NCBI GenBank assembly: GCA_035573855.1
Contig: DATLZU010000021.1
Span: 283,760-347,759, forward strand
Reading direction: 5' to 3'
DNA length: 64,000 nt
DNA from: DATLZU01 sp035573855
GTDB taxonomy: Bacteria; Nitrospirota; Nitrospiria; Nitrospirales; Nitrospiraceae
Below, piece after piece: positions 28,301 to 36,080 of this stretch. The position numbers and the translations under genes were made by a program. Each line of letters opens with the position of its first letter. Position 1 is the stretch's first letter. The notes under the pieces are model-generated. The model searched no databases, was not told the origin of the DNA, and saw only the letters and a list, made by a program, of their open reading frames with translations.

Positions 28301-28542
28301 CGCCCGCTCTGCAGGTAGGCGCGATAGGTGTCGTTGCTCAGGTATCCTCGCCCGCCGAATACCTGTGCGCCCCGTTCGACGGCCTGCTCGAATGGCAGGA
28401 TTTCCAATCCATGGAGTGGGTTGTGGTGGATGAAGGTCCGCATCGGCCAATAGGGCGAGATGACCTCTCCGGCCAGCTGGACGTAGGAGCGCAGCTCCAT
28501 CCGCTGCGCGTCGGTGAATCCATGTGAACCCCGGGTTGTCAT
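25237..28542 (-). CDS. dabA: DabA-type inorganic carbon transporter subunit, second copy (DUF2309)
   Basis: About 1101 residues, the partner of the adjacent DabB. Zinc-site motifs are intact: VFCIDVRSEVFRRHLE and VLFCAHGSTSDNNPYESALDCGACGG. The start ATG (28540-28542, MTTRGSHGFTDAQRMELRS) follows the dabB stop by 5 bases. The C-terminus is odd: after the conserved EFHHYDRAGGW there are about 30 residues unlike the tail of the first copy, and the last 77 bases overlap the start of the P-II-like gene in another frame. The true end may therefore be an evolved overlap or a frameshifted tail. Sequence shared with the copy at 12705-16040 is high along the whole length, so they are paralogues. Confidence 0.93.
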   Translation of the reverse strand: MTTRGSHGFTDAQRMELRSYVQLAGEVISPYWPMRTFIHHNPLHGLEILPFEQAVERGAQVFGGRGYLSNDTYRAYLQSGRICVEDVRAALRPLVSDKQAAFAGRSVSHLDVLAASMIHGVTEPAPQGRRGEDEDDRDTVAKVASWLLATSVMQGIRARFPSTPENADALATRETLSAWCDWTVGSTIAEIINREMTTWCAAFLDEGEASWSMPYRERTFYLAWKTLAQHDAALRLIGIRHAARKIRALPDRPEDAILESLTHLKLPKAAWEAYLTLHLAALPGWTGYIKWRANQTGFPWQEQYPVDLVNYLAVRLFYERELVEWICRDRLGLPGDYEEIRRFIDQHPHACWLRREWVAGRLSGAEFACVRRLARSRRRHDQTAWEDEGRRQYERRLEQETRNAPQAAARSLVRLARALSIDPDAIESTPPSDVRTVLDWLDGFPPSEHGRHWLEAFEASHRRDMLDRLAAAARRSSAAAPVPDQDPPSRPLAQVVFCIDVRSEVFRRHLEHRGGYETLGLAGFFGVPLDYQPFNASYAVSHCPVLLKPKNRVREVPRSYHGAVAERHKTAARLSEAAHALLHDLKGNVVTPYVMVEALGWFFSLPLFGKTLLPVWYEAASRWVKRLLIPSVATTLTVEKLTREEAEEMVAAEQQARIRELLRERFGLTGAALSPALLDKIRKKALGQANGPDGEVASVLRLTPEEEEAFYRELREHHRISPRGISERLQRITQTGFTITEQAYYVEAALRLTGLSSNFARVVLFCAHGSTSDNNPYESALDCGACGGNQGLSNARVIAAMANKPAVRELLQARGIAIPSDTHFFAAQHDTTADTVRIVDLEDVPATHRKDLQRLMEDLEEAGARTALERGRALDGPTAPLDPWAARRQAQRRSRDWAEVRPEWGLSRNSLMIIGRRALSQPVDLQGRAFLHSYDHRQDASGKLLETIMTAPLVVAQWINMEHYFSTVDNEVYGSGSKVYHNVVGRIGVMTGVWSDLRIGLPAQTVLSGRLPYHEPMRLLAVIEAPRERITAIIDRHPLLKQLFNLGWVALAALDPRDGEFHHYDRAGGWIRRGAHHDRLDVASDEGNQDRRAGRTLEICH

Positions 28543-28547
28543 CCTGA

Positions 28548-30254
28548 TCACCGGCCGGTCATGGTCGTCTCCGACATGCACCGCCGCAGGCGCGCCGGAG
28601 ATCCGCTGAGGCTCTGAACCGCATCTTCCACGTAGAGGCCGTGCAGAAACGCGACGTACAGACGGATGTGGATGGTCTCCATCCAGTCAGGAAGCAGTCG
28701 CAGGCCATGCGCCCTGCCGTAAAGAATGACCCATACCCCCACAACGAGGACCGCTGAAAGCGCCACGAACACCTCAAACAGCCCCCACGGCCAGGCTGCC
28801 GCCTGGAAGTACGCGGCGGGTTCGCCCGGCCTTGGATAGAGAAAATGGGTGAACGACTCACCGGCCCATAAGTAGGTCAGCCCGATGAAGGCTAACGTTG
28901 CGAGCATGGTGGCGGATACTTTCCACGAGGCGACCTCGGTGAGCCGGTAGAGGCTGAAGACAGCCTGCGCCGACGTCACCCAGGCGAAAAAGAGGAAAAT
29001 CACCGCGCCTTGCGCCTCGAAGAGCGGCACATGCACCAGACCGTGGGCGATGAGCAGGATAACGAGGGGAAGTACCAGCGTGACGGCCAAGCCGGTGGCC
29101 CAGGTCATCAGCGAGAAGCCCGACGCTTCGCGGACCGGATGGTGGCCCGGCAGCTTGAATTCGATTCGCGCCCGGTGGATGTTCGATCCGGAATTCAGGA
29201 ACAGCGTGGCCTTGAACAAGCCGTGGGCGCAAAGGTGGAAGATCGCCAATGCGAACGCACCCAAGCCGCATTCCATGACCATGTACCCCATTTGTCCCAT
29301 CGTCGAGTAGACGAGCGTGCGTTTGATGCTGGGCTGGGTCAGCATGGTGGCGGCCCCGATCAGAGCGGTCAGGGCCCCGATGATGAATAGGAGATACAAC
29401 GTCGTCGGGGCCATCCCGTAGAGAGGCGCCAACCGGTTCACCAAAAATCCCCCGGCGTTCACAATGCCGGCATGGAGCATGGCGGACACGGGCGTTGGAG
29501 CTTCAATCGTACCGGACAACCAGACATGGAACGGGAACTGGGCCGACTTGGTCATCACGGAGGCCACGAGCACCAGAGTCGCCACGGTGACGGCGCTGAT
29601 CTCCCAGTCGGTCGCAATTCGAAACGTGGGAACCAAGGAAGGTTGTTCCACGAGCTGGAAGAGGTCGGGCAGATCAAGGGTGCCAAACGCGGCGTAGAGC
29701 CATGCCACCCCAATGAGCAGTGCAGCGTCGCCAATCCCGTGCACGTACAACGTCGTCCGACCCGCCTGCCGCGCCGCCGGCCTAGTGTCGTCGAAGGAAA
29801 GCAGGGCTCGCAGCAACCACGTCATGGCGTGCCAGCAGATGAAGAGCCACAGCAGATTTCCGGTGGTGACCAGGCTGAGCAGGACGAATGTCAAGAGACT
29901 CAGCAGGGTGAAGAACCTGACGTATCCCGGATCGCTGCGCATGTAGCGCCGAGAATACACATGGATCACGAGGCTGACGGCAGTGATCAAGACCATCATC
30001 ACAGCGGCCAGCCGATCCACGAGCCACGTCGGAGTCGCGAAAGCCAACAGAGCGGGCATCCCGGGCAGACGGAGAACAACCGGTTCCTGATGAACGGTCT
30101 GGTAGAGGGTCAGCACAGCGGCGACGGCGGCGACCGCCAGTGCGCCGATGCCGATCTTGGCGACTCGTTCCCCGAGCAAAGCGCCCAGGGCGGTGATCAG
30201 ACCGCTGGCAAGAAGCGGCGCTCCGATTGCAATGAAGGCGAGGGTGAACGGCAT
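28548..30254 (-). CDS. dabB: DabB-type membrane subunit, NuoL-like proton channel
   Basis: A 568-residue polytopic membrane protein related to the NuoL/MrpA antiporter-like subunits. It opens with three hydrophobic helices and carries the conserved core TKSAQFPFHVWLSGTIEAPTPVSAMLHAGIVNAGGFLVNR, with the proton-path Lys in SVMTKSAQFP and the trans-membrane His of MLHAG. Further helices run to about residue 500. No other complex I genes are near; instead dabA2 begins 5 bases after its stop, which is the DabAB arrangement. DabB supplies the proton-motive-force coupling for CO2 hydration by DabA. A palindromic motif shared with dabA1 lies 173 bases upstream. Annotation as NADH dehydrogenase subunit 5 would be misleading. 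Confidence 0.93.
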   Translation of the reverse strand: MPFTLAFIAIGAPLLASGLITALGALLGERVAKIGIGALAVAAVAAVLTLYQTVHQEPVVLRLPGMPALLAFATPTWLVDRLAAVMMVLITAVSLVIHVYSRRYMRSDPGYVRFFTLLSLLTFVLLSLVTTGNLLWLFICWHAMTWLLRALLSFDDTRPAARQAGRTTLYVHGIGDAALLIGVAWLYAAFGTLDLPDLFQLVEQPSLVPTFRIATDWEISAVTVATLVLVASVMTKSAQFPFHVWLSGTIEAPTPVSAMLHAGIVNAGGFLVNRLAPLYGMAPTTLYLLFIIGALTALIGAATMLTQPSIKRTLVYSTMGQMGYMVMECGLGAFALAIFHLCAHGLFKATLFLNSGSNIHRARIEFKLPGHHPVREASGFSLMTWATGLAVTLVLPLVILLIAHGLVHVPLFEAQGAVIFLFFAWVTSAQAVFSLYRLTEVASWKVSATMLATLAFIGLTYLWAGESFTHFLYPRPGEPAAYFQAAAWPWGLFEVFVALSAVLVVGVWVILYGRAHGLRLLPDWMETIHIRLYVAFLHGLYVEDAVQSLSGSPARLRRCMSETTMTGR

Positions 30255-30426
30255 ACGACTTTTTGCCTCAACGAAGCTTGGCGTAAGGTTGTCAGCAAGA
30301 TCAATACCGTTCCGAGAACATCGGCGGGGCGCGATGCAACAGCTTGATGCTTGGTTGGAAAATCACCGCAGTCCAGAGCAAGCGGCGACAGGTTCCAACG
30401 CGTCAGGAGGAGATCGGTTGTGCGCC

Positions 30427-30441
30427 GCCGCACGTCGTGCA
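30427..30441 (-). promoter_or_regulatory. Candidate regulator binding motif upstream of dabB
   Basis: GCCGCACGTCGTGCA, identical to 16189-16203 upstream of the first dabA. Here it sits 173 bases before dabB, in the 212-base gap after the peptidyl-prolyl isomerase gene. The bases just before it (TGTGCGCC against TTGCGCGT) are partly similar as well. Confidence 0.55.
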
Positions 30442-30466
30442 TGGGCGCACCTGCAGCGGGCGGTGA

Positions 30467-30988
30467 TTATTCCTTCACCACCACGGTCATTGTGATGGGC
30501 TCAAGAGGATTGTCGAACTCGTCGCGCGGGACAGCGACGATCTTGTCCACTACATCCATCCCGCGAAAGACCTCGCCGAAGACGGTGTAGCGACGGTCCA
30601 GGCCGCTCGCATCCGCCACGCAGATGAAGAATTGCGACCCGCTATCATTGAAGTCGCGCGTGCTGTTGCTCTCACGCGGCACCTTGGCCATCGACACTGC
30701 ACCGCGCTTGTGGGGACGGTCGTTCGGTTCTGGGTTGAGCCAATAGCCTGGCCCCCCGGTGCCGTGCAGCTTGCGATCCGGTTCCTTGCTCAGCGGATCT
30801 CCTCCTTGAATGATGAATCCGGGAACGACGCGATGGAAGGTCGTGCCGTTATAGAAGCCGAGCTTCGCCAGATTGATGAAGTTCTCGACGTGTCTAGGCG
30901 CTTCTTCGGGATAGAAACGGATCGTAATCTCTCCGAATTTCGTGATGATCGTCGCCCGCGGATTTTTCTTCTCAAACTGGATGACCAT
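30467..30988 (-). CDS. Cyclophilin-type peptidyl-prolyl cis-trans isomerase
   Basis: A 173-residue cyclophilin starting MVIQFEKKNPRATIITKFGEI. It catalyses proline isomerisation during protein folding. Seen are the substrate-site FHRVVPGFIIQGGDP, GTGGPGYWLNPE, AVSMAKVPRES, the SGSQFFICV core, and YTVFGEVFRGMDVVDKI near the end. There is no signal peptide, so a cytoplasmic form. The start at 30986-30988 has GAGGT about 8 bases upstream. It is 212 bases upstream of dabB on the same strand, and the motif in that gap suggests dabB has its own promoter. Confidence 0.92.
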   Translation of the reverse strand: MVIQFEKKNPRATIITKFGEITIRFYPEEAPRHVENFINLAKLGFYNGTTFHRVVPGFIIQGGDPLSKEPDRKLHGTGGPGYWLNPEPNDRPHKRGAVSMAKVPRESNSTRDFNDSGSQFFICVADASGLDRRYTVFGEVFRGMDVVDKIVAVPRDEFDNPLEPITMTVVVKE

Positions 30989-31051
30989 GCTTCGTGACCT
31001 CGTTCGGCAATCTACCAAGCCGGCACCGCCGACGGCAAGGGCGCTGTATTC

Positions 31052-32359
31052 CTAATCGCTTCCGCGCAACCCCTTGCCTGGATCAATCTTTAGCCACATC
31101 AGCCCTCCCAGAATGGCGATCAGCGCCGCAACGCCCAGCGAGACGGACCACCCCCATTGCTCGGCCAACCAGGGCGTCAAGGTCGGCGAGAGGCTTCCTC
31201 CGAGGTTGGCGCCGGTATTCATGAGTCCGGACAGGGTGCCGGCATGGGCTTTAGACAAATCGGCGGTCGACGCCCAATAGGCTCCCACTGTAAAGTACAG
31301 CCAACCCGCCCCCAGCGAGAGGCACAGGATCGCGATCCACGCGGAATCGACCGCGGCGCCGAGAGCGATCACCGTGCCGGAGAGCAGCATGCCCGCCATT
31401 CCCGTGGCGCTCCGGCCCTTCGTCACGCCGTAGGCGGCTGCCAGCCGGTCGGTTACCCACCCGCCGAGCGGGCAGAACACCAGAATGGCCAGAAACGGAG
31501 CGGATGCGAAGACTGCGCCCCGCAACTCGCCAAACCCGCGCACGTTCACCAAGTAGAGATAGAACCACGACATGTACACATAGGCGACATAGCCCAGGCA
31601 ACTGTAACTGAGCACGAGCCACCACACGGTCGGCGTGGCGGCGATGGCTTTCCAGGGCGTCTTCCCGGACACGGAGGTCTCACCGTCGGTCCGGCGGGAC
31701 GCCGGGCCCTCCCGCCGCTTGGAACCGGTCGTCCGCGTCTGCCGCGCCGGATGATCCGCGGTGCACCAATACCAGAAGCCGGCGATCAGCAGCCCCAGCG
31801 CAGCCGACCAGTAGAACACCGTCTGCCACCCAAAGTTCACCATGAGCCAGGCGGCAATCGGCGGTGTCAGCGCCGAGCCGACCCCGATGCCGCCGATGGC
31901 GATCCCGATGCCCAATCCCCGCTCCTGCGGATCGAGCCAGTCCGCCACCGCCCGGTTGAAGTTCGGCAAGGCTGCTGCCTCGCCGATGCCGAGCAGAAAC
32001 CTGACGAGGGCGAGCGAACCGGCGATTCCGACCAGGTCCACCAGCGGCAGTATGGCGGCGACCGCGGTCAACGCCGTGAAGAGCGACCACCAGAGCACCG
32101 CCGCGGTTAACACGCGACGTGCGCCCCAGCGATCCCCCAACCACCCTCCGGGAATCTGAAAGAGCGCATAGCCCAGCACGAAGGCGGAGAAGATGCGTCC
32201 CATTTGGCCGTCCGTCAACCCGAAAGCCGGCATCATCTGCCTGGCTGTGACGGAAATGTTGACCCGGTCGACGTAGGTCACCACGCTGATGGCGAACAGC
32301 AGGGCAAGGACGGTCCACCGGGCGTGCAGCGAATGAACCGGCGGCGCGGAAAACCTCAC
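31052..32359 (-). CDS. Major facilitator superfamily transporter
   Basis: A 435-residue transporter with about 12 hydrophobic helices and the family loop GWLGDRWGARRVL between helices 2 and 3. Helix 1 contains ISVVTYVDRVNISVTARQM, typical of the anion:cation symporter (ACS) branch whose members carry organic acids such as hexuronates or glucarate. A charged loop (TRTTGSKRREGPASRRTDG) lies in the middle. The start is a GTG with GAGGGG upstream. It stands between the isomerase gene and the divergent AsmA gene. The substrate cannot be assigned from sequence. Confidence 0.88.
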   Translation of the reverse strand: MRFSAPPVHSLHARWTVLALLFAISVVTYVDRVNISVTARQMMPAFGLTDGQMGRIFSAFVLGYALFQIPGGWLGDRWGARRVLTAAVLWWSLFTALTAVAAILPLVDLVGIAGSLALVRFLLGIGEAAALPNFNRAVADWLDPQERGLGIGIAIGGIGVGSALTPPIAAWLMVNFGWQTVFYWSAALGLLIAGFWYWCTADHPARQTRTTGSKRREGPASRRTDGETSVSGKTPWKAIAATPTVWWLVLSYSCLGYVAYVYMSWFYLYLVNVRGFGELRGAVFASAPFLAILVFCPLGGWVTDRLAAAYGVTKGRSATGMAGMLLSGTVIALGAAVDSAWIAILCLSLGAGWLYFTVGAYWASTADLSKAHAGTLSGLMNTGANLGGSLSPTLTPWLAEQWGWSVSLGVAALIAILGGLMWLKIDPGKGLRGSD

Positions 32360-32553
32360 AGGAATTCCCCTCAGACGGAATGGGTCGGCGTCCGGCGCAT
32401 TATATCCGTTCCGTCGCCGACCGGCGAGAGAAGCCGGACACGGCGTTTACGCGACACGCCGGAGGAGATGGGCCAATCGGTGGATTTCCCCCCATCGATC
32501 CGGTAAGATGATGGTCAATACGTACTTCCCTGATCCATTCAACCGGAGGAGGA

Positions 32554-35500
32554 GTGAGGGTTCGTTTCGGCGCGCTGTTCCTTGCGCTGCTAGTCCTTGT
32601 GCTGCTCGGCGTGGTCTTCTCCCGCCCCCTGACCGGCCAGGATTATCTCAAAGAGTTTTTTCTCCGGCAGATCGAGCGCAGCATTGGGCGCAAAATCGAC
32701 GTGGGACACGTCAAGCTTGTCGTCTTTCCCAGGGTCCGGCTCGAGCTGAGTCAGGTGGTCGTGCATGACCGCGATCCGACCCGTATCCTCCTGACCGCCA
32801 GGCGGGTGGATATGGTGCTTCGTCTCATCCCGTTGCTGCGCCGGCAGGTGGTCGGCAAGCGGTTGTTGATCGAAGATCCGCAGGTGACCCTGCGCCGGGG
32901 TCGGGATGGCCAGTGGAACATCCTCGCCGATGCGGAGGCCCAGAACGTGCAGGACGGGTCCGCCCTGAAGGCGTTGGGGCAGATTCTGCGCGTCCGCGAG
33001 GCGGCTCTGTTGAACGGCACCGTGACAATCCTCGACGATTCCCGTCCGGATGGGCCTCGGCGCCTGCAACTCAACACCGTCGATGCGACGCTCTCAGTTC
33101 CGCCCGGACGGCCGCGCGCCGATGTTCACCTCGCCGCGACACTATCCGGACAAGAGGGCGTGTCGGCGGTGTCCCTGACCGGGGTCGTGGCCGGCGCCGG
33201 CGCGCCGGCCACGTTGGCCGCCGAGGAGCCGGTGGAGGCCCGGGCGTTTCTCCAGTTCGACGGTCGGCTCGAGGCGGCCAATCTCCACCTTCGCGAGCTG
33301 GCGGACTTCTTCGGCCCGCGGCCGGTCCCGGAAGGTTTGGCCGGGGTGGCCAATTTGCGCGCCGGCTTGCGGATTGTGCCCGGTGTCGCGGGCTACGACG
33401 TCTTGCTATCCGACATCAGCGCCAACGTCGATCGCCTCGCCTTGAGCGGCAGGGCCAACCTGTCCGGACTGTTCACGTCCCAGCCGACCTTCTCGGTCAC
33501 GTTTTCTTCCGCGGCGATCGACTTGCACGAGTTGCTGTCGCATGTGCCGCCGCAGTGGATCCACGCCGACCTGCAGCCGGTCATCGCCGAACGCCAGATT
33601 GGCGGGATCGTCGAGGCCGTGACCGCGACGCTGACCGGGTCTATCGCGGCGACGGCGCCTGTGTCCCTCACCGGCGAATTTCGAGTTCGGCAGGGCCGCG
33701 CGTTGATCGGGCAGGATCGTGTCCCGGCACGCGACCTTGCGGCAACGGTGCTGGTCGAAGCCGGGCGGATCCGGGTCCTGGGTTTGACCGGGCAATACGG
33801 CGACATCCGGATCTTGCAAGGTAAGGCGATGGTGTCATTTTTGGAAGCCGGGCCCTGGCTCGAGATGGAACTGTCCGGTAGCATGGAGGCGGCTGGGCTG
33901 GTACGTCTGCTTGCCAAGTCCCTTCACTCCGACCGCGTATCCGCGTTCCTGGCCGAGGCGCGGGACGTGACCGGAGAGGCTCTGCCGACGTTCCGGTTGG
34001 TCGGCCCGCTCAACCAGCCTGGAGGTGTCACCTTCGTCGGGGGAGAAATCATCGCCCGGAACGTCGGACTGACCAGTCCGTCCTTGCCGGAGCGCCTCAG
34101 GGATCTTCAGGGGCGACTGGTGCTGTCGGAAACCGGCACGCAACTCGATCAAGTCAGCGGCCGGTTGGGCGAGATGTTCTTCCAGCTTCACGGCACGATC
34201 ACCGGCGGCGCGATCAGCGCCTTCGAGGGATTCGTCGTTCGAGCGCGGAGCGACGCGGCCTTCCTGGCCTGGTTGTTCCCGGCCGGCGTCTTTTCTGATG
34301 GTTCTTTGCAGGGGCCGATCGTTGCCGCCGTGGCGCTTTCCGGAAGCACTGCGACGCCGCAACTGCGCGGCCAGGTGGTGCTCGACGAAGCCAAATGGGT
34401 TCTTCCCGGCCTGGGGGAAAAACCGCCCGGCGCCCCGGCCATGCTGGAATTCGACGGCAACCTCGCGTCCGGCACTACGTTCACCGTGACCAAGCTCGAA
34501 CTGGTCCTGCCATCTCTGCGCCTGGCGACCAAAGGCAAGATCCAACTCGGCAAGCGGTTCGCGCTCGACGTGTCCCTCACGACGGGCACCTTGTCGCTCT
34601 CTAGCCTGCCGGAATGGCTCTCGACGGCGGGAATCGAAGCCGGCAAGCTGGAAGTCTCTCTGGACATCAAGGGATCGAACCCCGACTGGCGCACGTGGCG
34701 GATCAACGGATGGCTGGCTCTGACCAACGGTCTGATGCTGGCCAGGGGATTGGATGGGCATGTGCAGGACCTGTACGTCCGGCTGAAGTTGATCCGCAAC
34801 CACGCAGAGCTCAAACGGTTGGCGTTTCGGATCGGCGACAGCGATCTGGCGATGTCCGGCACGATCAAAAACTGGACTCATAAGCCGCTCATTACGGCCA
34901 AGATCGAGTCCTCCTACTTGGATATCGACCTGCTGATTCCCAAAGGGGCCCGCTCACCGATCCGCGACTTTTTGGAAACGCTGGCGGCCACCAGCCGCGT
35001 CAGCGCCACCGCCACCATCGACCGCGGCATCTACAAGAAGCTGCGCTTTGGCGGGCTGTCCTGTCGGATCACGATCGAAGACGGGATTCTAGACGTGGAC
35101 CGGATCGCCGGACAATCCGACGGCGGACAGGTCGCGGGACGGATCGTTGTACGGCTCCCCCGGCTGGCGCCGGCGGAAGCCGAAGCGTCGGTCCGGGTCA
35201 CCGGCATGCGGTTCGAGGAATTGCTTCCGCTGCTCGGCACGGAAGAGCATTGGGTGACCGGAGCGCTTAAACTGACTGGCTCGCTGCGCGGGCACGGCCG
35301 GAACCCACACGGCGTCTTTCCCACACTCGGCGGGAAAGCCACGGTGTTGATCGAAGACGGCCGCATTTTTAAAAACGACAAGCGGGCGATTTGGAAAGTT
35401 CTGAGCATTCTCAATCTGCCCGCAGTGCTGCAGGGCAAAGTCGATCTCGATAAAGAGGGGCTCCCGTTTAACCGACTGTCGGCCACTATTTCTGCGCGTA

Positions 35501-35919
35501 ACGGACTGATCGAATCGGAAGACATCATTCTCGACAGCCCGGTCCTGAAAATCACGGCAGCCGGCAACTACGATCTGGCCACCGATCAGCTCAACATGGT
35601 CTGGGCCGTCAGCCCCTTTGGCTCCTATTCGCAATTCCTGAAATCGATTCCGCTGTTCGGACGGCTGCTGGCGGGCGAACGGAAGGGCATCGCCACGGCC
35701 CTCTTCCAAGTGAAAGGCTCTATCGAAGACCCGGAAGTGACCTACCTGCCGATGAAATCCTTCGCCACCGGCCTGACCGGCCTGGCGCAGTTGGCCTTCG
35801 ACGTGCTCAAGAACGCGCTCACGTTGCCGGTGGATCTCGTCAGCCCCGATGAGAAACCTGCGGACGCCACAGAAAAAGCGCCACCGTCCGAGGCACCGCC
35901 GGCCCCTGTGTCGCCTTGA
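32554..35919 (+). CDS. AsmA-like (DUF748/DUF3971) envelope protein
   Basis: A 1121-residue protein with one N-terminal membrane anchor (FGALFLALLVLVLLGVVFSRP) and a long periplasmic beta-rich body typical of AsmA/TamB-like bridge proteins. These form hydrophobic grooves thought to carry phospholipids to the outer membrane. The AsmA start signature IERSIGRKIDVGHVKLVVFPRVRLELSQVVV is near residue 30, and the AsmA C-terminal domain (FPTLGGKATVLIEDGRIFK to DNYDLATDQLNM-like NYDLATDQLNMVW) is near 930-1030. The tail is Pro/Ala-rich. It starts at a GTG with GGAGGAGGA directly upstream. It is transcribed divergently from the MFS gene and followed by the M24 peptidase gene. Confidence 0.88.
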   Translation: MRVRFGALFLALLVLVLLGVVFSRPLTGQDYLKEFFLRQIERSIGRKIDVGHVKLVVFPRVRLELSQVVVHDRDPTRILLTARRVDMVLRLIPLLRRQVVGKRLLIEDPQVTLRRGRDGQWNILADAEAQNVQDGSALKALGQILRVREAALLNGTVTILDDSRPDGPRRLQLNTVDATLSVPPGRPRADVHLAATLSGQEGVSAVSLTGVVAGAGAPATLAAEEPVEARAFLQFDGRLEAANLHLRELADFFGPRPVPEGLAGVANLRAGLRIVPGVAGYDVLLSDISANVDRLALSGRANLSGLFTSQPTFSVTFSSAAIDLHELLSHVPPQWIHADLQPVIAERQIGGIVEAVTATLTGSIAATAPVSLTGEFRVRQGRALIGQDRVPARDLAATVLVEAGRIRVLGLTGQYGDIRILQGKAMVSFLEAGPWLEMELSGSMEAAGLVRLLAKSLHSDRVSAFLAEARDVTGEALPTFRLVGPLNQPGGVTFVGGEIIARNVGLTSPSLPERLRDLQGRLVLSETGTQLDQVSGRLGEMFFQLHGTITGGAISAFEGFVVRARSDAAFLAWLFPAGVFSDGSLQGPIVAAVALSGSTATPQLRGQVVLDEAKWVLPGLGEKPPGAPAMLEFDGNLASGTTFTVTKLELVLPSLRLATKGKIQLGKRFALDVSLTTGTLSLSSLPEWLSTAGIEAGKLEVSLDIKGSNPDWRTWRINGWLALTNGLMLARGLDGHVQDLYVRLKLIRNHAELKRLAFRIGDSDLAMSGTIKNWTHKPLITAKIESSYLDIDLLIPKGARSPIRDFLETLAATSRVSATATIDRGIYKKLRFGGLSCRITIEDGILDVDRIAGQSDGGQVAGRIVVRLPRLAPAEAEASVRVTGMRFEELLPLLGTEEHWVTGALKLTGSLRGHGRNPHGVFPTLGGKATVLIEDGRIFKNDKRAIWKVLSILNLPAVLQGKVDLDKEGLPFNRLSATISARNGLIESEDIILDSPVLKITAAGNYDLATDQLNMVWAVSPFGSYSQFLKSIPLFGRLLAGERKGIATALFQVKGSIEDPEVTYLPMKSFATGLTGLAQLAFDVLKNALTLPVDLVSPDEKPADATEKAPPSEAPPAPVSP

Positions 35920-36080
35920 CCCTCCTCGGACCGCGTGATAGCATCCGTTTGGATCGTCTACGCAAAAGCCAGCAGTCCTTGCAGCCAATAGCCGGTCGCG
36001 GGTGGCCGAATAGTTCGGATCTTTTCGGGGGTGTTCGCGACGAGCGATCGGCTAGATTCATCCGGCAGCCGGGAGCGCCT

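Noticed and set aside
28548..30254. NADH dehydrogenase subunit 5 (NuoL) of complex I
   Set aside because: It is 568 residues, has no other nuo genes near it and is followed at 5 bases by dabA; the DabB assignment fits better.
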